A DNA stretch of 58,478 nucleotides, from NCBI GenBank assembly GCA_026708115.1, contig JAPOVL010000018.1, positions 1 through 58,478 on the forward strand. The letters are read 5' to 3'. This stretch comes from Chloroflexota bacterium (lineage in GTDB: Bacteria > Chloroflexota > Anaerolineae > Aggregatilineales > Phototrophicaceae). The position numbers and the translations under genes are program-made. Of this stretch, positions 45,683 to 55,234 are shown piece by piece. Position 1 is the stretch's first letter; every line of letters begins with the position of its first letter. Below the pieces are notes generated by a model. That model ran no database searches. It saw only the letters and a program-made list of their open reading frames with translations, and was not told where the DNA came from.

Positions 45683-47668
45683 CTAAATATCCAGGTTCCG
45701 CACCTGCCGGGCATGCGTTTGAATGAACCGCCGGCGCGGCGGCACGCTGGCCCCCATCAGCATATCGAATACCTTGTCCGCATCCGCCGCGTCTTCAATC
45801 GTCACTTGCAGCAACGTCCGCGTATCGGGATCCATCGTCGTCTCCCACAGTTGATCCGGATTCATTTCGCCCAGGCCCTTATAGCGCTGAATGCTGACCT
45901 TGTCCTTGTTCTTGAAGGCCTTGATCGATCGCTCCAACAGTTGCGCGTCGTCCAGCCCGGCTTGCGGATAAACGTATTGTGTCTTTCTGCCGTTTTTCAG
46001 TAGATAAATCGGCGGCTGCGCAATATACAGATGCCCCTGCTGGATGATCTGCGGCATGTGCCGAAAGAAGAAGGTCAAGAGCAAGGTGCGGATGTGGCTG
46101 CCATCGACATCAGCGTCAGTCATGATTATCACCCGGCCATAACGCAGCTTTTCAATCGTCATCTCATCGTGGATGCCGGTGCCCAAAGCCGATATCAAAG
46201 ACTTGATCTCGTTGTTGTCCAGCATCTTGTCGATGCGCGCCCGTTCTGTATTCAGTATCTTGCCCCGCAGCGGCAGAATCGCTTGAAAATGGCGGTCCCG
46301 GCCTTGCTTGGCGCTGCCGCCGGCCGAGTCCCCCTCGACCAGGTAGATTTCGGCCTCGTCGCCGCGCTGCGAACAATCAGCCAATTTGCCCGGCAAGGTG
46401 CTGCTCTCCAGCAAACTGGGACCGCTGCGAACTAAATCGCGCGCTTTCTTGGCCGCCTCGCGCGCGCGTTTGCTGGTCATACACTTGTCCACGATGCGAC
46501 GCGCTTCGCGGCTATTGGTTTCCATAAATTCGTTTAGCGACTCGGTTACGACTTGCGAAACCGCGCCCTGCACCTCCGGATTCAGAAGTTTGACCTTTGT
46601 TTGGCTTTCGAATTGAGGATCCGGATGCTTGACGCTGACTATCGCGGTCAGCCCCTCCAGCGTGTCGTTGCCGGAGAAGTTTCCCTCCTTTTCTTTCAGC
46701 AAGCCCGCTTTCCTGGCGTACCGATTGATCACCCCTGTTACCGCCGACCGCAAGCCGGTGACATGCGTGCCTCCATCCGGCGTATTGATGGTGTTGGTAA
46801 AAGCCAGCTCTGTTGTGATCGCTACATCCGAATATTGCATCGCTACTTCGACGCCGACCTTGTAAGGCACCTCATTGCGATCCATGAATTCGATGTCCCG
46901 CTCCGCATGAATGATATTGTGGATGGCGCGGCGGCTGCGATTCAAGTAACGCACGAAGGAACGCAAGCCACCGTCAAAATAGAAGGTGACCTCGCGCGGA
47001 ATGGGCTTGGCTCGTTCGTCGCGTAAGGTAATCGTCACCTGCCGAGTCACAAAAGCCATTTCCCGAAAACGTGTCATCAAGGTATGGAAGTTGAAATCGT
47101 TCTCTTCCATGACCGTGAAGTCCGGTACAAATGAAATCACAGTACCCGTTTCCTCGCCGTCGCGGAGCTTTCGTATCTTTCTCACACGGCTTGTGGTCAA
47201 GCCTTCCTCATAGGTCTGCCGCCAAACATGGCCATCGCGATATATCGTGGCGGTTAATTCAGCCGACAAGGCGTTCACCGCCGACACGCCAACGCCATGC
47301 AAACCCCCGCTGACAGTGTAAACCTCGTTGTCGAACTTTCCGCCCGCGCCTATCACCGTCATGACGACCTCAAGCGCCGGCTTGCCGCTTTCGTGCATAT
47401 CGACTGGAATGCCGACGCCGTTGTCCCGGATCGTCGCGCCGCCGTTCTCGTGCAACGTCACTTCGATTCGATCGCAACGCCCGGCCAAGGCTTCGTCAAT
47501 TGAGTTGTCGACCACCTCATAGATCAAGTGATGCAGCGCGCTCGCATCGGTGCCCCCAACGTACATGCCCGGGCGCCTGCGAACATGCTCCCGCGGACTC
47601 AGCTGCTGGATGTTCTTCGCGGTATAGCCATTCTGCTGCTGTTCCACTATGTCCTTGTCTTTCGCCAT
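45683..47668 (-). CDS. gyrB: DNA gyrase subunit B (type IIA topoisomerase ATPase subunit)
   Basis: 661 residues from the ATG at 47668 (CAGGAGACACC upstream). GHKL ATPase: [14 protein letters not shown] and [15 protein letters not shown]. Toprim domain: [17 protein letters not shown] and [19 protein letters not shown]-terminal [19 protein letters not shown]. ParE cannot be fully excluded, but length and motifs fit GyrB. gyrA is not in this window. Confidence 0.92.
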   Translation of the reverse strand: MAKDKDIVEQQQNGYTAKNIQQLSPREHVRRRPGMYVGGTDASALHHLIYEVVDNSIDEALAGRCDRIEVTLHENGGATIRDNGVGIPVDMHESGKPALEVVMTVIGAGGKFDNEVYTVSGGLHGVGVSAVNALSAELTATIYRDGHVWRQTYEEGLTTSRVRKIRKLRDGEETGTVISFVPDFTVMEENDFNFHTLMTRFREMAFVTRQVTITLRDERAKPIPREVTFYFDGGLRSFVRYLNRSRRAIHNIIHAERDIEFMDRNEVPYKVGVEVAMQYSDVAITTELAFTNTINTPDGGTHVTGLRSAVTGVINRYARKAGLLKEKEGNFSGNDTLEGLTAIVSVKHPDPQFESQTKVKLLNPEVQGAVSQVVTESLNEFMETNSREARRIVDKCMTSKRAREAAKKARDLVRSGPSLLESSTLPGKLADCSQRGDEAEIYLVEGDSAGGSAKQGRDRHFQAILPLRGKILNTERARIDKMLDNNEIKSLISALGTGIHDEMTIEKLRYGRVIIMTDADVDGSHIRTLLLTFFFRHMPQIIQQGHLYIAQPPIYLLKNGRKTQYVYPQAGLDDAQLLERSIKAFKNKDKVSIQRYKGLGEMNPDQLWETTMDPDTRTLLQVTIEDAADADKVFDMLMGASVPPRRRFIQTHARQVRNLDI

Positions 47669-47789
47669 GGTGTCTCCTGCCAGCCAAACATTAACCGACA
47701 AAGCTATTCATAAGCCCCGGTTCTCATCGAAAAATGCCAACAAGATTGCTGACAGATTTCCGAATGAAGAGCGATGATTCCCTTCATTA

Positions 47790-47818
47790 ATTATACTAGA
47801 CTGTAGAAGAAGGGACAA
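47790..47818 (-). promoter_or_regulatory. gyrB promoter
   Basis: TTGTCC (47813-47818), 17 nt, then TATAAT (47790-47795) on the minus strand. It would give a 5' leader of about 115 nt before the gyrB ATG. Confidence 0.65.
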
Positions 47819-47919
47819 CGGGCGCGGCTAGCAATTCGAGGGTAGTGTATCCTTTTCAGTTGAAATGCTTCCTAGCCAGTCTTTGACATGAGATCCTTAA
47901 CCCAAAAATCCAACGGTCT

Positions 47920-47945
47920 GGTAGGGGCGACTCGGTGAGTCGCCC
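47920..47945. repeat. Palindromic repeat family C, copy 4
   Basis: GGTAGGGGCGACTCGGTGAG then TCGCCC. The stem base pair next to the loop is changed on both sides compared with copies 2 and 3 (GACC/GGTC to GACT/AGTC). The 47669-48035 gap holds this, the two promoters and no gene. Confidence 0.7.
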
Positions 47946-47996
47946 TATATTCCTTCAGTTTCTACTCGCCGGGCGAGCAATTTGAGCCGCACAGCA

Positions 47997-48025
47997 TTGA
48001 CAGCTTTGGGGACGACTCCTACAAT
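47997..48025 (+). promoter_or_regulatory. tRNA-Arg promoter
   Basis: TTGACA (47997-48002), 17 nt, then TACAAT (48020-48025). The predicted start is only about 3-4 nt before the mature tRNA 5' end. Confidence 0.75.
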
Positions 48026-48035
48026 TTTGCTAATT

Positions 48036-48108
48036 GCCTCTGTAGCTCAGTGGACAGAGCACCGGTCTTCTAAACCGTTGGTCGCAGGTTCGAGTCCTGC
48101 CAGGGGCG
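48036..48108 (+). tRNA. tRNA-Arg (anticodon TCT)
   Basis: A full cloverleaf of 73 nt. Acceptor GCCTCTG pairs with CAGGGGC (one G-U), D-arm GCTC/GAGC, anticodon stem ACCGG-like around the loop CTTCTAA (anticodon TCT, reads AGA/AGG), T-arm GCAGG-TTCGAGT-CCTGC, discriminator G. CCA is not encoded. Confidence 0.95.
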
Positions 48109-48142
48109 CTACATAACCCCTAAAGCAATACGCGCGACTGAT

Positions 48143-49426
48143 CTACGCGATAATGTCGCTGAATAACTGCTGGATATCGCCGGAAAGTCTTGTCTTTGAT
48201 GACTTGGCCCATTTCTCCAGCGAACGGCAGTGCGTAACTGCTTCCGCTCGACGCCCCAAATGCATGTACAGTCTCAACAGCTTCTTGTGAATCGCCTCAT
48301 TCGCGTAGTCCGTATCAAGCGCCCGCGCCAAGGTATGCAGCGCCAATTCGTGCTTCCCGTCCTGCGCCCAATACGCCGCCGTGTTCTCAAGCGCTTCGAT
48401 ATACGCAAACTGGAACGCCTCTCGCCGCTCCAGGATCCATTGCTCATTATGCCCCTGCAAAAACGGGCCGCGATACAAATTGGCAACTCGCTGCCAAACT
48501 TCAAAGGCATCATCGGACTCGCCGTATCGCCCAATCATGAGCGCTTCAATGAATTCGAATGCGTCAAAGTAAAATGGCACTTCCGGGTCGATGCGGTAAT
48601 AGGTTCCGTCGTGCATCAGCGCGTCAATTCCCAGCGCCTTGTGCAACCGTCGTTTGGTAACATGGAAAACGTTAACAGCTTGATCGATATCCAGCCCCGG
48701 CCAAAATGTCTCACAGATTTCATTGCGCGTCACTACCGGCCGATCCAGCGTGAAAAATAACAGCAAGCGCGGTAAATGCCCTTCCCATCGGTCAACCAGA
48801 TGATCGCCCAGGAAAACGTATCCCGGGCCAAGCGATAGAACCTTGAGCTCCGCGCCTTCGCTATTTCGATTCTGATAGAAATCCTCACGAACAAGATGGT
48901 CATCGCGCAAGATAACAGCATGCCCCTTCGCAATCATCGATAGCCACGGCATACGAGGCAAGGTACGCGTATTGATAACGAGCTTACACCTCTCCGGCAA
49001 AAAATGGGACAGGCGTTCAATGAGACGCTGCACGTCATCGGCGCGGTCGGCGCGGTCAAACTCGTCCAATATAAGATAATACTCGCCATCGTGCAATTCA
49101 CTCAATTCACTTATAACAGCGCGCAAGACATCGTCAAAGTATTTGTAGGGATTCTTTAGAACCTTGTTTTGCAACAAGTTGATATGACGGCCAAAAGTCG
49201 CGTGCTGGCTCGACATGCCGTCTGCGAAGCTGATCATAAAATTGAGCAAGTTAATGTCGTCCAGATCGAATGAATAGTAGAAACTGCGGATGTCGGGATC
49301 GCTTATTAGGCAGGCAAGTAAGACGTTCCGTAACCGATTTGTAGGATGTAGAAGCACTATTTTCGCATCTGCTGCATATCTGTTGAAAACTTCGAGCGCG
49401 GGCTGCACCCTGCCTTGTAGGCTCAT
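48143..49426 (-). CDS. BTAD-domain transcriptional regulator with degenerate ATPase
   Basis: 427 residues. The N-terminal third resembles a MalT/STAND NTPase with Walker B YYLILDEFDRADR, but the Walker A place reads VLLHPTNRLRNVLL with no GK[S/T]. The middle (about 235-300) is a winged helix (TRNEICETFWPGLD, VFHVTKRRLHKALG). The C-terminal part is a BTAD/TPR domain (LYRGPFLQG, HTLARALDTDYANEAIHKKL). Such SARP-related regulators are common in Chloroflexota; the target is unknown. The upstream region (49427-49786) is AT-richer than the rest of the window and holds no gene. Confidence 0.78.
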   Translation of the reverse strand: MSLQGRVQPALEVFNRYAADAKIVLLHPTNRLRNVLLACLISDPDIRSFYYSFDLDDINLLNFMISFADGMSSQHATFGRHINLLQNKVLKNPYKYFDDVLRAVISELSELHDGEYYLILDEFDRADRADDVQRLIERLSHFLPERCKLVINTRTLPRMPWLSMIAKGHAVILRDDHLVREDFYQNRNSEGAELKVLSLGPGYVFLGDHLVDRWEGHLPRLLLFFTLDRPVVTRNEICETFWPGLDIDQAVNVFHVTKRRLHKALGIDALMHDGTYYRIDPEVPFYFDAFEFIEALMIGRYGESDDAFEVWQRVANLYRGPFLQGHNEQWILERREAFQFAYIEALENTAAYWAQDGKHELALHTLARALDTDYANEAIHKKLLRLYMHLGRRAEAVTHCRSLEKWAKSSKTRLSGDIQQLFSDIIA

Positions 49427-49786
49427 GATACCTGATCTCGTTTATCGAATATGCTTTGCTATTGTTATAGTGTATCACAAACAATAATATGCTGACAGAC
49501 GACGATAAAGAAAAAGCATACTCCGCACTACCTGTCTATCAGCGCTCCCATCCGCAAGAATAATGTGGGATTTCCAAAACCGCATCGCTCCCGCTCCCCC
49601 ACAACAATAAGACCGAACAACTGCTACATTTTCCAAAAGTATTCGCGCAAATCACAACTCTATTTGCAATGAAATGTAATAATGCTAGCAGGTCAAAACT
49701 TGCGAACGTTTCTTCACAACAGCGCCGGCTATAGTCTTGCAACGGTCAGTGATTCCGTAGGGGGGATTCCTACCGAAGACGACAAT

Positions 49787-51529
49787 CTATTTGCCCGCTT
49801 CCGCCTCCAATTGCACCAGTTCTCGCCTCAAAGTTTTTCCAACTGCGGTCTTGGGCAATTCCTCAATGAACGCGATGCGCCGCGGTATCTCGTACTGCGC
49901 CAATTTGTCCCCGAGGAATTCAATAATATCCTCCGCCGCGGCATCCTGACCCGCTTTCAAAACGATCCAGGCCTTCAGCGCTTCTTCTCCCGTTCGCTCC
50001 GGATGCGGGATGGCGGCAACGCCGACTTCCAGCACTGACGGATGGGCGCTTATAGCCTTCTCCACCGTTGTAGGATAGACGTTGAAGCCGCCTATCAGCG
50101 CCATGTCCTTTTTTCGATCGACAATATAGAAATAGCCATCCTCGTCCATGCGCGCGATATCCCCGGTATACAGCCAGCGCTTGCCGTCCTTCTCTCGCAG
50201 CACGTTCTGCGTCTCCTCCAGCATGCCATGATAGCCGACCATCACATTGGGCCCTGCCATCAGCAGCTCACCTACTTCCCCAACCGGCACATCCGTCTCT
50301 CCATCTTCGAGGCTGACAATGCGCATGTCCATTTCCGGCAGCGGCAAACCGATTGATCCGGGCCGGTTTTCTTTATAGATGGGGTTGACGTGGGTTGCCG
50401 TCGGCGCCTCGCTCATGCCGAAGCCTTCCAGAACCGAACCGCCCGAAAGTCGCTCGAACTCCTCTTTCGTCGCGGGCGGCAGAGGCGCGGATCCGCTCAA
50501 ACACAAATGCAGGGAACTCAGGTCCACTTCTCCGCTTTTAACCCTGGGATGATTATTGATCGCATTGTAAAGAGCCGGAACGCCGGGAAACAGCGTCGTA
50601 CGAAACGTCTCGATATTGCCCAGCACATCATCAATATCGCGCGGATTCGGCACCAGCACGATCTTGCAGCCTCGGTAGACGCTCGTGCTGACCACAACGA
50701 CCAAACCATATACGTGGAAAAAGGGAATCGCGCCCAGAAAGATCTCGTCCTCGCTTGACGTATCCAACAGGTCCAATATCCCTTCCGCTTGCAGCATGTT
50801 TGCCACCAAAGCGCGATGCTTGGACATGGCCGCCTTGGGTACGCCGGTGGTCCCCCCCGTGTATTGGAAAATCGCCAGGTCCTCAGGCCCAACCGCGACC
50901 GCCGCCTTTTTGCCATCATATTCTCGCAAGAGATCCTGGAACCAATGGTCGCCACTTTCCAACTTGGCTAGAAAATGACCATCCTTCTTTTCCCTGGCGA
51001 TGGTGAACAAAAACTTCGCCAAAGCCGGCAGGTACTCCTTGACATTGGCGACGATGACTGTCTTTACTTTTGTTCGCGGCTGCACTTCTTTCACGAGACC
51101 GTAAAATAGCGTCATCGTCAGTACAAATTCGGCGTCGCAATCGTTTATCTGATGCGCCATCTTGTCCGCTGGATACGTCGGATTCGTCGCCGCGACTACC
51201 CCGCCCGCCTTGAGAATCGCGTAAAAACTAATCACAAAGGCAACTGAGTTCGGCATCACGATAGCGACGCGATCGCTCTTTTTCAGTCCCTGATCGACCA
51301 GCGCCGCCGCCAAAGCATCCGAGGCGCGGTTAAGTTCCGCATACGTAAAGTCTTTGCTTACGCGCCCAATCAAAGGCAAGGCTGCCGGCGTGATCAATGC
51401 CGTGTTCTGCGGGATCCTCGCGCTCGTATCCTTTAAGAACTGGTGCAATGGAATTTCGGGAAACTCAAGCGCAGTCGGCATGCCCACATCATAGTTCTCG
51501 GTCCAAGGACGCTCCGCATAAGTGACCAT
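49787..51529 (-). CDS. fadD: Long-chain fatty-acid-CoA ligase
   Basis: 580 residues of the AMP-forming family: FQYTGGTTGVPKAAMSKH, EGFGMSEAPTATHVNPI, YTGDIARMDEDGYFYIVDRK, and Lys in KTAVGKTLRREL. It activates fatty acids to acyl-CoA. The start follows GGGAGTGAG. A hotdog thioesterase gene lies just downstream in the same direction, so the pair may set the acyl-CoA pool. Confidence 0.9.
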   Translation of the reverse strand: MVTYAERPWTENYDVGMPTALEFPEIPLHQFLKDTSARIPQNTALITPAALPLIGRVSKDFTYAELNRASDALAAALVDQGLKKSDRVAIVMPNSVAFVISFYAILKAGGVVAATNPTYPADKMAHQINDCDAEFVLTMTLFYGLVKEVQPRTKVKTVIVANVKEYLPALAKFLFTIAREKKDGHFLAKLESGDHWFQDLLREYDGKKAAVAVGPEDLAIFQYTGGTTGVPKAAMSKHRALVANMLQAEGILDLLDTSSEDEIFLGAIPFFHVYGLVVVVSTSVYRGCKIVLVPNPRDIDDVLGNIETFRTTLFPGVPALYNAINNHPRVKSGEVDLSSLHLCLSGSAPLPPATKEEFERLSGGSVLEGFGMSEAPTATHVNPIYKENRPGSIGLPLPEMDMRIVSLEDGETDVPVGEVGELLMAGPNVMVGYHGMLEETQNVLREKDGKRWLYTGDIARMDEDGYFYIVDRKKDMALIGGFNVYPTTVEKAISAHPSVLEVGVAAIPHPERTGEEALKAWIVLKAGQDAAAEDIIEFLGDKLAQYEIPRRIAFIEELPKTAVGKTLRRELVQLEAEAGK

Positions 51530-51691
51530 TAAAACTCACTCCCTTTTCAATCCTCTACAATTATTCGTCATAGTATAGCATGGCTAAGAATCAAAAGGAA
51601 AACCGCCCCACGCGGCGCAGCGTCTGATTCCATGACGAAATGAACCCTGTGCGGGAGAACGACCTCCTGGCGCGTCCCGGCGCCCTGCGCG

Positions 51692-52123
51692 CTATCCATT
51701 GCCCGATGGCTCTAGCCAGGCGGACCAAGCCGCGGGAAGCCGAGCTATCCGCCCGGCGCTGTCCAGACAGACCAGCTTCAGCCTGGCCTTGAACAGGCGC
51801 TGCCCGTTAGCCGCGTCAACGATCTCGCAGGCGAAGCTGACAGTGCGGCTCCTGTAGCCGGCAATCCAGGTGCGAACGGTGACTTCCTGGTCATACCGCG
51901 CTGCCAGCAAATACTTTGCTTCCAGTTCCCCGGCCGCCAGGAAATGACCGGCCCGCTCAACCTCCGCGTAACTTAATCCCTGATCGCGAATATACGCGCT
52001 GCGGCCCTCTTCAAACCACACCAGATAGGCGGCATGATGCACAATGCCCATCTTGTCCGTTTCGGCGTAACGGACGTGGAAAGTAATCTCGCTGACAAAG
52101 CGGTCGGCCGGCGTCATCAACAT
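51692..52123 (-). CDS. Hotdog-fold acyl-CoA thioesterase (YbgC/4-HBT type)
   Basis: 143 residues if started at the ATG at 52123 (MLMTPADRF); the longer frame upstream has no family similarity. The catalytic motif is RYAETDKMGIVHHAAYLVWFEEGR (written here in parts: RYAETDKMG, VHHAAYLVWFEEGR). It hydrolyses acyl-CoA thioesters. It is divergent from the DsbA-like gene. Confidence 0.85.
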   Translation of the reverse strand: MLMTPADRFVSEITFHVRYAETDKMGIVHHAAYLVWFEEGRSAYIRDQGLSYAEVERAGHFLAAGELEAKYLLAARYDQEVTVRTWIAGYRSRTVSFACEIVDAANGQRLFKARLKLVCLDSAGRIARLPAAWSAWLEPSGNG

Positions 52124-52241
52124 CTCTGTACAATCTATCCAGACCGCATAGTCTACTGCTTGATGCCCGCGGCATACAAGCATTGAATGCTGGCTTATTT
52201 GTGCGACACTAGAAGAAGCCGGAGAAAAAAGAGGGACTGTG

Positions 52242-54059
52242 ATGTTTCGACTGACTGCGATTCTATTGGCCATCCTGCTGGCTGTTTCCATCGGCGCCGC
52301 AACATGGGCGCAAAATCTCGAGAATCCTTACGCGGGCGCGCCGCAATCGCGCACCGACGACGGCGCCTTTGTCCTCGGCAATACGAGCGCGCGCATGCGC
52401 TTCATCGAATTCTCCGATTTTCTCTGTGGCTTCTGCCAAAACTACGAGCCGGTAGTCAAGCAATTCATCGGGGAATACGTTTTGAGCGGCAAGGCGCAAT
52501 TCGAATACCGCATGTTCCCGGTCGTTGATCCCGATTTGTCCCCGCTTAGCGCGTCCCTTGCGGAATGCGCCCATACCTTGTCTCCGGGTTCATTTTGGCT
52601 GGCGCACGACCTGTTGTTCGACATCGCCAGCAACGATGGCTTCACCGCAGACGCCACGGCGCGCGTCGCCGAACAGCTCGACCTCGATCATGCCCAGCTT
52701 GTCGATTGCGCCTCAGAGGCGAGCCAGTATCAAACCGACCAGCGCTATGGACTGGATCTGGGCGTACAGGGCACGCCGTCGCTATTTGTGCAGTACGACG
52801 ACGCGGCGCCGGTAGCCATCGCCCACGCCCTGCCGGAACATTTCCCCGCGCTCGTTGACGCGCTTCGCCCACAGAGTTCAGACGCCCTCAAGATCGAAGA
52901 CGGGCCTTACGCCGGCCTCAGCACCTTCCGCAGCGCGGACGGCGCCTTCGTCCTGGGCGCGCCGGACGCGCCTCTGACCATCGTCGCCTTCGAAGATTTC
53001 CTCTGCCCGCATTGCCAGTCCTACGTCGAGACCGTACACAGCTTTATAGAGTCGCATGTTCGGACGGGCATGGCGCAATTCGAGTATCGCCTCTTCCCCT
53101 TGGTCGACCCGCAATACTCCGTACAGACGGCTCGAATCGCTGAATGCGTCGGCCACCTGGACATCAGAAAGTTCTGGGACGCGCATGATCTCTTGTTCGA
53201 GCTGGCGAGCGCGCGCGATATCAGCGCGGACAGCGCCGGCCAGGTCGCGGAAGCGCTCGATCTAGACGCCGCAGCGCTCGGCAACTGTATGGAGCGTTCG
53301 ATTCAGTTTCTCATCGATACCAGACTGGGACAGACCCAAGGCGTTACCGGCACGCCAGCTATCCGCGCCCGGCGAGGCAGCGGCGTGCTCGATGTCATTT
53401 TCGCGGGACAGCAAGCCCTGGAGCGGGGCGGCGCGCCTTTGGACGTGCTGGTCGCCCTGGCCGATGGCTCGCCAGGGGTCACCATCGGCCCGCCCGAACC
53501 CACCGTTCTGGATTCCGCCATGTTGCCGGATATCAGCTTGCTCACGGGAGATCCCTGCGCCCCCCCCTGCTGGCAAAACATCAGGCCCGGTAAAACGGAC
53601 ATGCAGGAGGCACTGGAAATCTTGAGCACGCTTGATTCGATCAGGATCACGGCAGCATCCGATGCGGGTATTGTCTTCAGCTACGGAGCCGGCCCCCCTT
53701 GCTGCCAAATTGCCAGCGACGACGCTGGCCAGGTAGCCGGGATCGTGCTGCAACTGGCGCCGCAGGTCCTCGTCGGCGAACTCATCCAAAACCTGGGCGA
53801 ACCTCAGTACGTGACGGGCATGCCCTTCAGCGATAGAGAATACCTGCTCGTGCTCGTTTATCCGGATCACGCCGCCTTTGTCTACGCCATGATCCCGGGC
53901 CCCGACGGCGCCTTGGACGAGCTGTCTCCAGTCGTCTCGGCCATATATGCCTCAGACGAACAAATGCAGCAAATAATCAGCACATCGCCATTCGACAATT
54001 GGAAAGGCTACCTCAGCTACAGCCAGTACATGGACGGCGCCTTCGACAACAATCCCTAG
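52242..54059 (+). CDS. Secreted protein with two DsbA-like domains and a C-x3-CW domain
   Basis: 605 residues from the ATG at 52242 (GAGGGA upstream). An N-terminal signal sequence ends near ATWAQ (about residue 24). Two DsbA-like thioredoxin domains follow: the first with C62-GF-C65 and cis-Pro GTPS, the second with C255-PH-C258 and GTPA. CPHC is the DsbA active site; CGFC is unusual. From about residue 410 comes a third region starting DPCAPPCWQNIRPGKTDMQE, similar in style to a short domain seen in other Chloroflexota exported proteins. It probably forms or shuffles disulfides outside the membrane. Confidence 0.8.
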   Translation: MFRLTAILLAILLAVSIGAATWAQNLENPYAGAPQSRTDDGAFVLGNTSARMRFIEFSDFLCGFCQNYEPVVKQFIGEYVLSGKAQFEYRMFPVVDPDLSPLSASLAECAHTLSPGSFWLAHDLLFDIASNDGFTADATARVAEQLDLDHAQLVDCASEASQYQTDQRYGLDLGVQGTPSLFVQYDDAAPVAIAHALPEHFPALVDALRPQSSDALKIEDGPYAGLSTFRSADGAFVLGAPDAPLTIVAFEDFLCPHCQSYVETVHSFIESHVRTGMAQFEYRLFPLVDPQYSVQTARIAECVGHLDIRKFWDAHDLLFELASARDISADSAGQVAEALDLDAAALGNCMERSIQFLIDTRLGQTQGVTGTPAIRARRGSGVLDVIFAGQQALERGGAPLDVLVALADGSPGVTIGPPEPTVLDSAMLPDISLLTGDPCAPPCWQNIRPGKTDMQEALEILSTLDSIRITAASDAGIVFSYGAGPPCCQIASDDAGQVAGIVLQLAPQVLVGELIQNLGEPQYVTGMPFSDREYLLVLVYPDHAAFVYAMIPGPDGALDELSPVVSAIYASDEQMQQIISTSPFDNWKGYLSYSQYMDGAFDNNP

Positions 54060-54196
54060 CAACTAAGTAAAACCAAGTTAATCATGCAAATTCTGTGGGA
54101 CATTCCAACTTCAACAACGAGTCACCCTTCCCTGATGATTCGGGGAAGGGCCGGGGATGGGGTAGAGAATCGGCGCCTTCGACAACAATCCCTAGC
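54035..54196. repeat. 26-bp direct repeat flanking a repeat element
   Basis: CGGCGCCTTCGACAACAATC then CCTAGC occurs perfectly at 54035-54060 (the end and stop of the DsbA-like gene) and at 54171-54196. The 110 nt between them carry a family B/D element. Confidence 0.85.
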
Positions 54197-54198
54197 GG

Positions 54199-54489
54199 CT
54201 ACCCCCGGGGCCGATGACGGCTTTCAAGTTCCAGCTCCACATCCTGGAGGGACAGGTCCAGCTCCGCCATCAAGACCAAGACGTGATAGAACAGGTCCGC
54301 CAGTTCGCTCACTTGTTCCCGCCTGCCTTGTTCCAAAGCGGCCACGATCGTCTCCACCGCTTCTTCGCCCACTTTCTGCGCGATCGTTGCTCGGCCTGCG
54401 TCCAAAAGGCGATTGGTATAGCTTCCTGCTGCCGGGTTCCGCTGGCGGTCGCGGATGATCGCTTCCAGCTGCTTGAACATTTCGCTCAT
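54199..54489 (-). CDS. hisE: Phosphoribosyl-ATP pyrophosphohydrolase
   Basis: 96 residues, all-alpha MazG-like: SYTNRLLDAGRATIAQKVGEEAVETIVAA and DLFYHVLVLMAE. It acts in the second step of histidine synthesis. It is separate from hisI, unlike the fused hisIE of many bacteria, and lies 385 nt downstream of it behind a repeat cluster, so co-transcription is uncertain. Confidence 0.93.
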   Translation of the reverse strand: MSEMFKQLEAIIRDRQRNPAAGSYTNRLLDAGRATIAQKVGEEAVETIVAALEQGRREQVSELADLFYHVLVLMAELDLSLQDVELELESRHRPRG

Positions 54490-54498
54490 AGTTGTACC

Positions 54499-54700
54499 TT
54501 ATCTAAGTAGCTCCCAAGTTAGTCATGCGAAACTCGCTTTCTCAAAGACGAGTCACTCTTCCCCCTTGCAATGCTGAGGACAGGACAGAATTTTTCTACC
54601 CCATCCCCGGCCCTTCCCGAAGGTCAGTGTCCGCGGGCTGTGTCTACGCGCCCTACGCGACCCAAAGCATCCGAAGTGGAAGGGTGACTCTACATTGGAT
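54499..54700. repeat. Mosaic of repeat elements (families B/D and an IS-type end)
   Basis: CTAAGTAGCTCCCAAGTTAG and TCATGCGAAA resemble CTAAGTAAAACCAAGTTAA.. at 54062. Next comes CTGAGGACAGGACAG (54574-54588), almost the same as the terminal inverted repeat at 58165. Then TACCCCATCCCCGGCCCTTC runs as an inverted copy of the element at 54120-54165. No gene in 54490-54874. Confidence 0.6.
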
Positions 54701-54755
54701 TTGGGATTTAAATTGCTGATATTCGCGAAAATGAACATATAATACCATCTTCGCG

Positions 54756-54840
54756 GCGCGCTCCCCCTCTCCGATGCTTCGGAATTCCGCCCCCCGCTTA
54801 GCGGGGGGACCGAGGGGGGCAAGGGCTGGGGGGTGGGGTT
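54756..54840. repeat. Family B GC-rich repeat
   Basis: The centre CCCCCCGCTTAGCGGGGGG is identical to the uninterrupted form of the copy at 58.1-58.4 kb. Confidence 0.75.
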
Positions 54841-54874
54841 GGCCTTGAGCATATCGCTCATCGTCCCATCCTGT

Positions 54875-55234
54875 CTAATAGCGCTGCGGCTCGCGCATGA
54901 ACTGTTCAAAACTGCGGAAGAAGCAGCTTCGGGCTTCGGTGTGGCAGGCGGGCCCGGCCGGTTGCACCAGGATCAGCAGCGTATCGCCGTCGCAATCGAT
55001 GCGCATGTCGATCACCTGCTGCGTATTGCCGGAGGTCTCCCCTTTTTGCCACAAGCTCCGGCGGCTGCGACTCCAAAAGGTCGTCTTGCCGGTCTCCAGC
55101 GTGGCTTGCAAAGACTCCGCGTTCATATACGCCATCATCAAAACCTCAAGCGTCGACGCGTCCTGCACGATCGCCGGTATCAATCCGCGCTCGTTCCATT
55201 GAATCGCCTCCAGCACCCTGCTTTCAAGAAGCAT
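54875..55234 (-). CDS. hisI: Phosphoribosyl-AMP cyclohydrolase
   Basis: 119 residues from the ATG at 55234 (GGGAGGGATCC upstream), overlapping the hisF end by 11 nt. Key residues: [20 protein letters not shown] followed by EARSCFFR, the Zn and Mg site, and [16 protein letters not shown]. It opens the ring of phosphoribosyl-AMP. Confidence 0.94.
   Translation of the reverse strand: MLLESRVLEAIQWNERGLIPAIVQDASTLEVLMMAYMNAESLQATLETGKTTFWSRSRRSLWQKGETSGNTQQVIDMRIDCDGDTLLILVQPAGPACHTEARSCFFRSFEQFMREPQRY

Noticed and set aside
54084..54458. Plus-strand frame across hisE
   Set aside because: Opposite-strand shadow of hisE and GC-rich repeat; Pro/Arg-rich with no domain.
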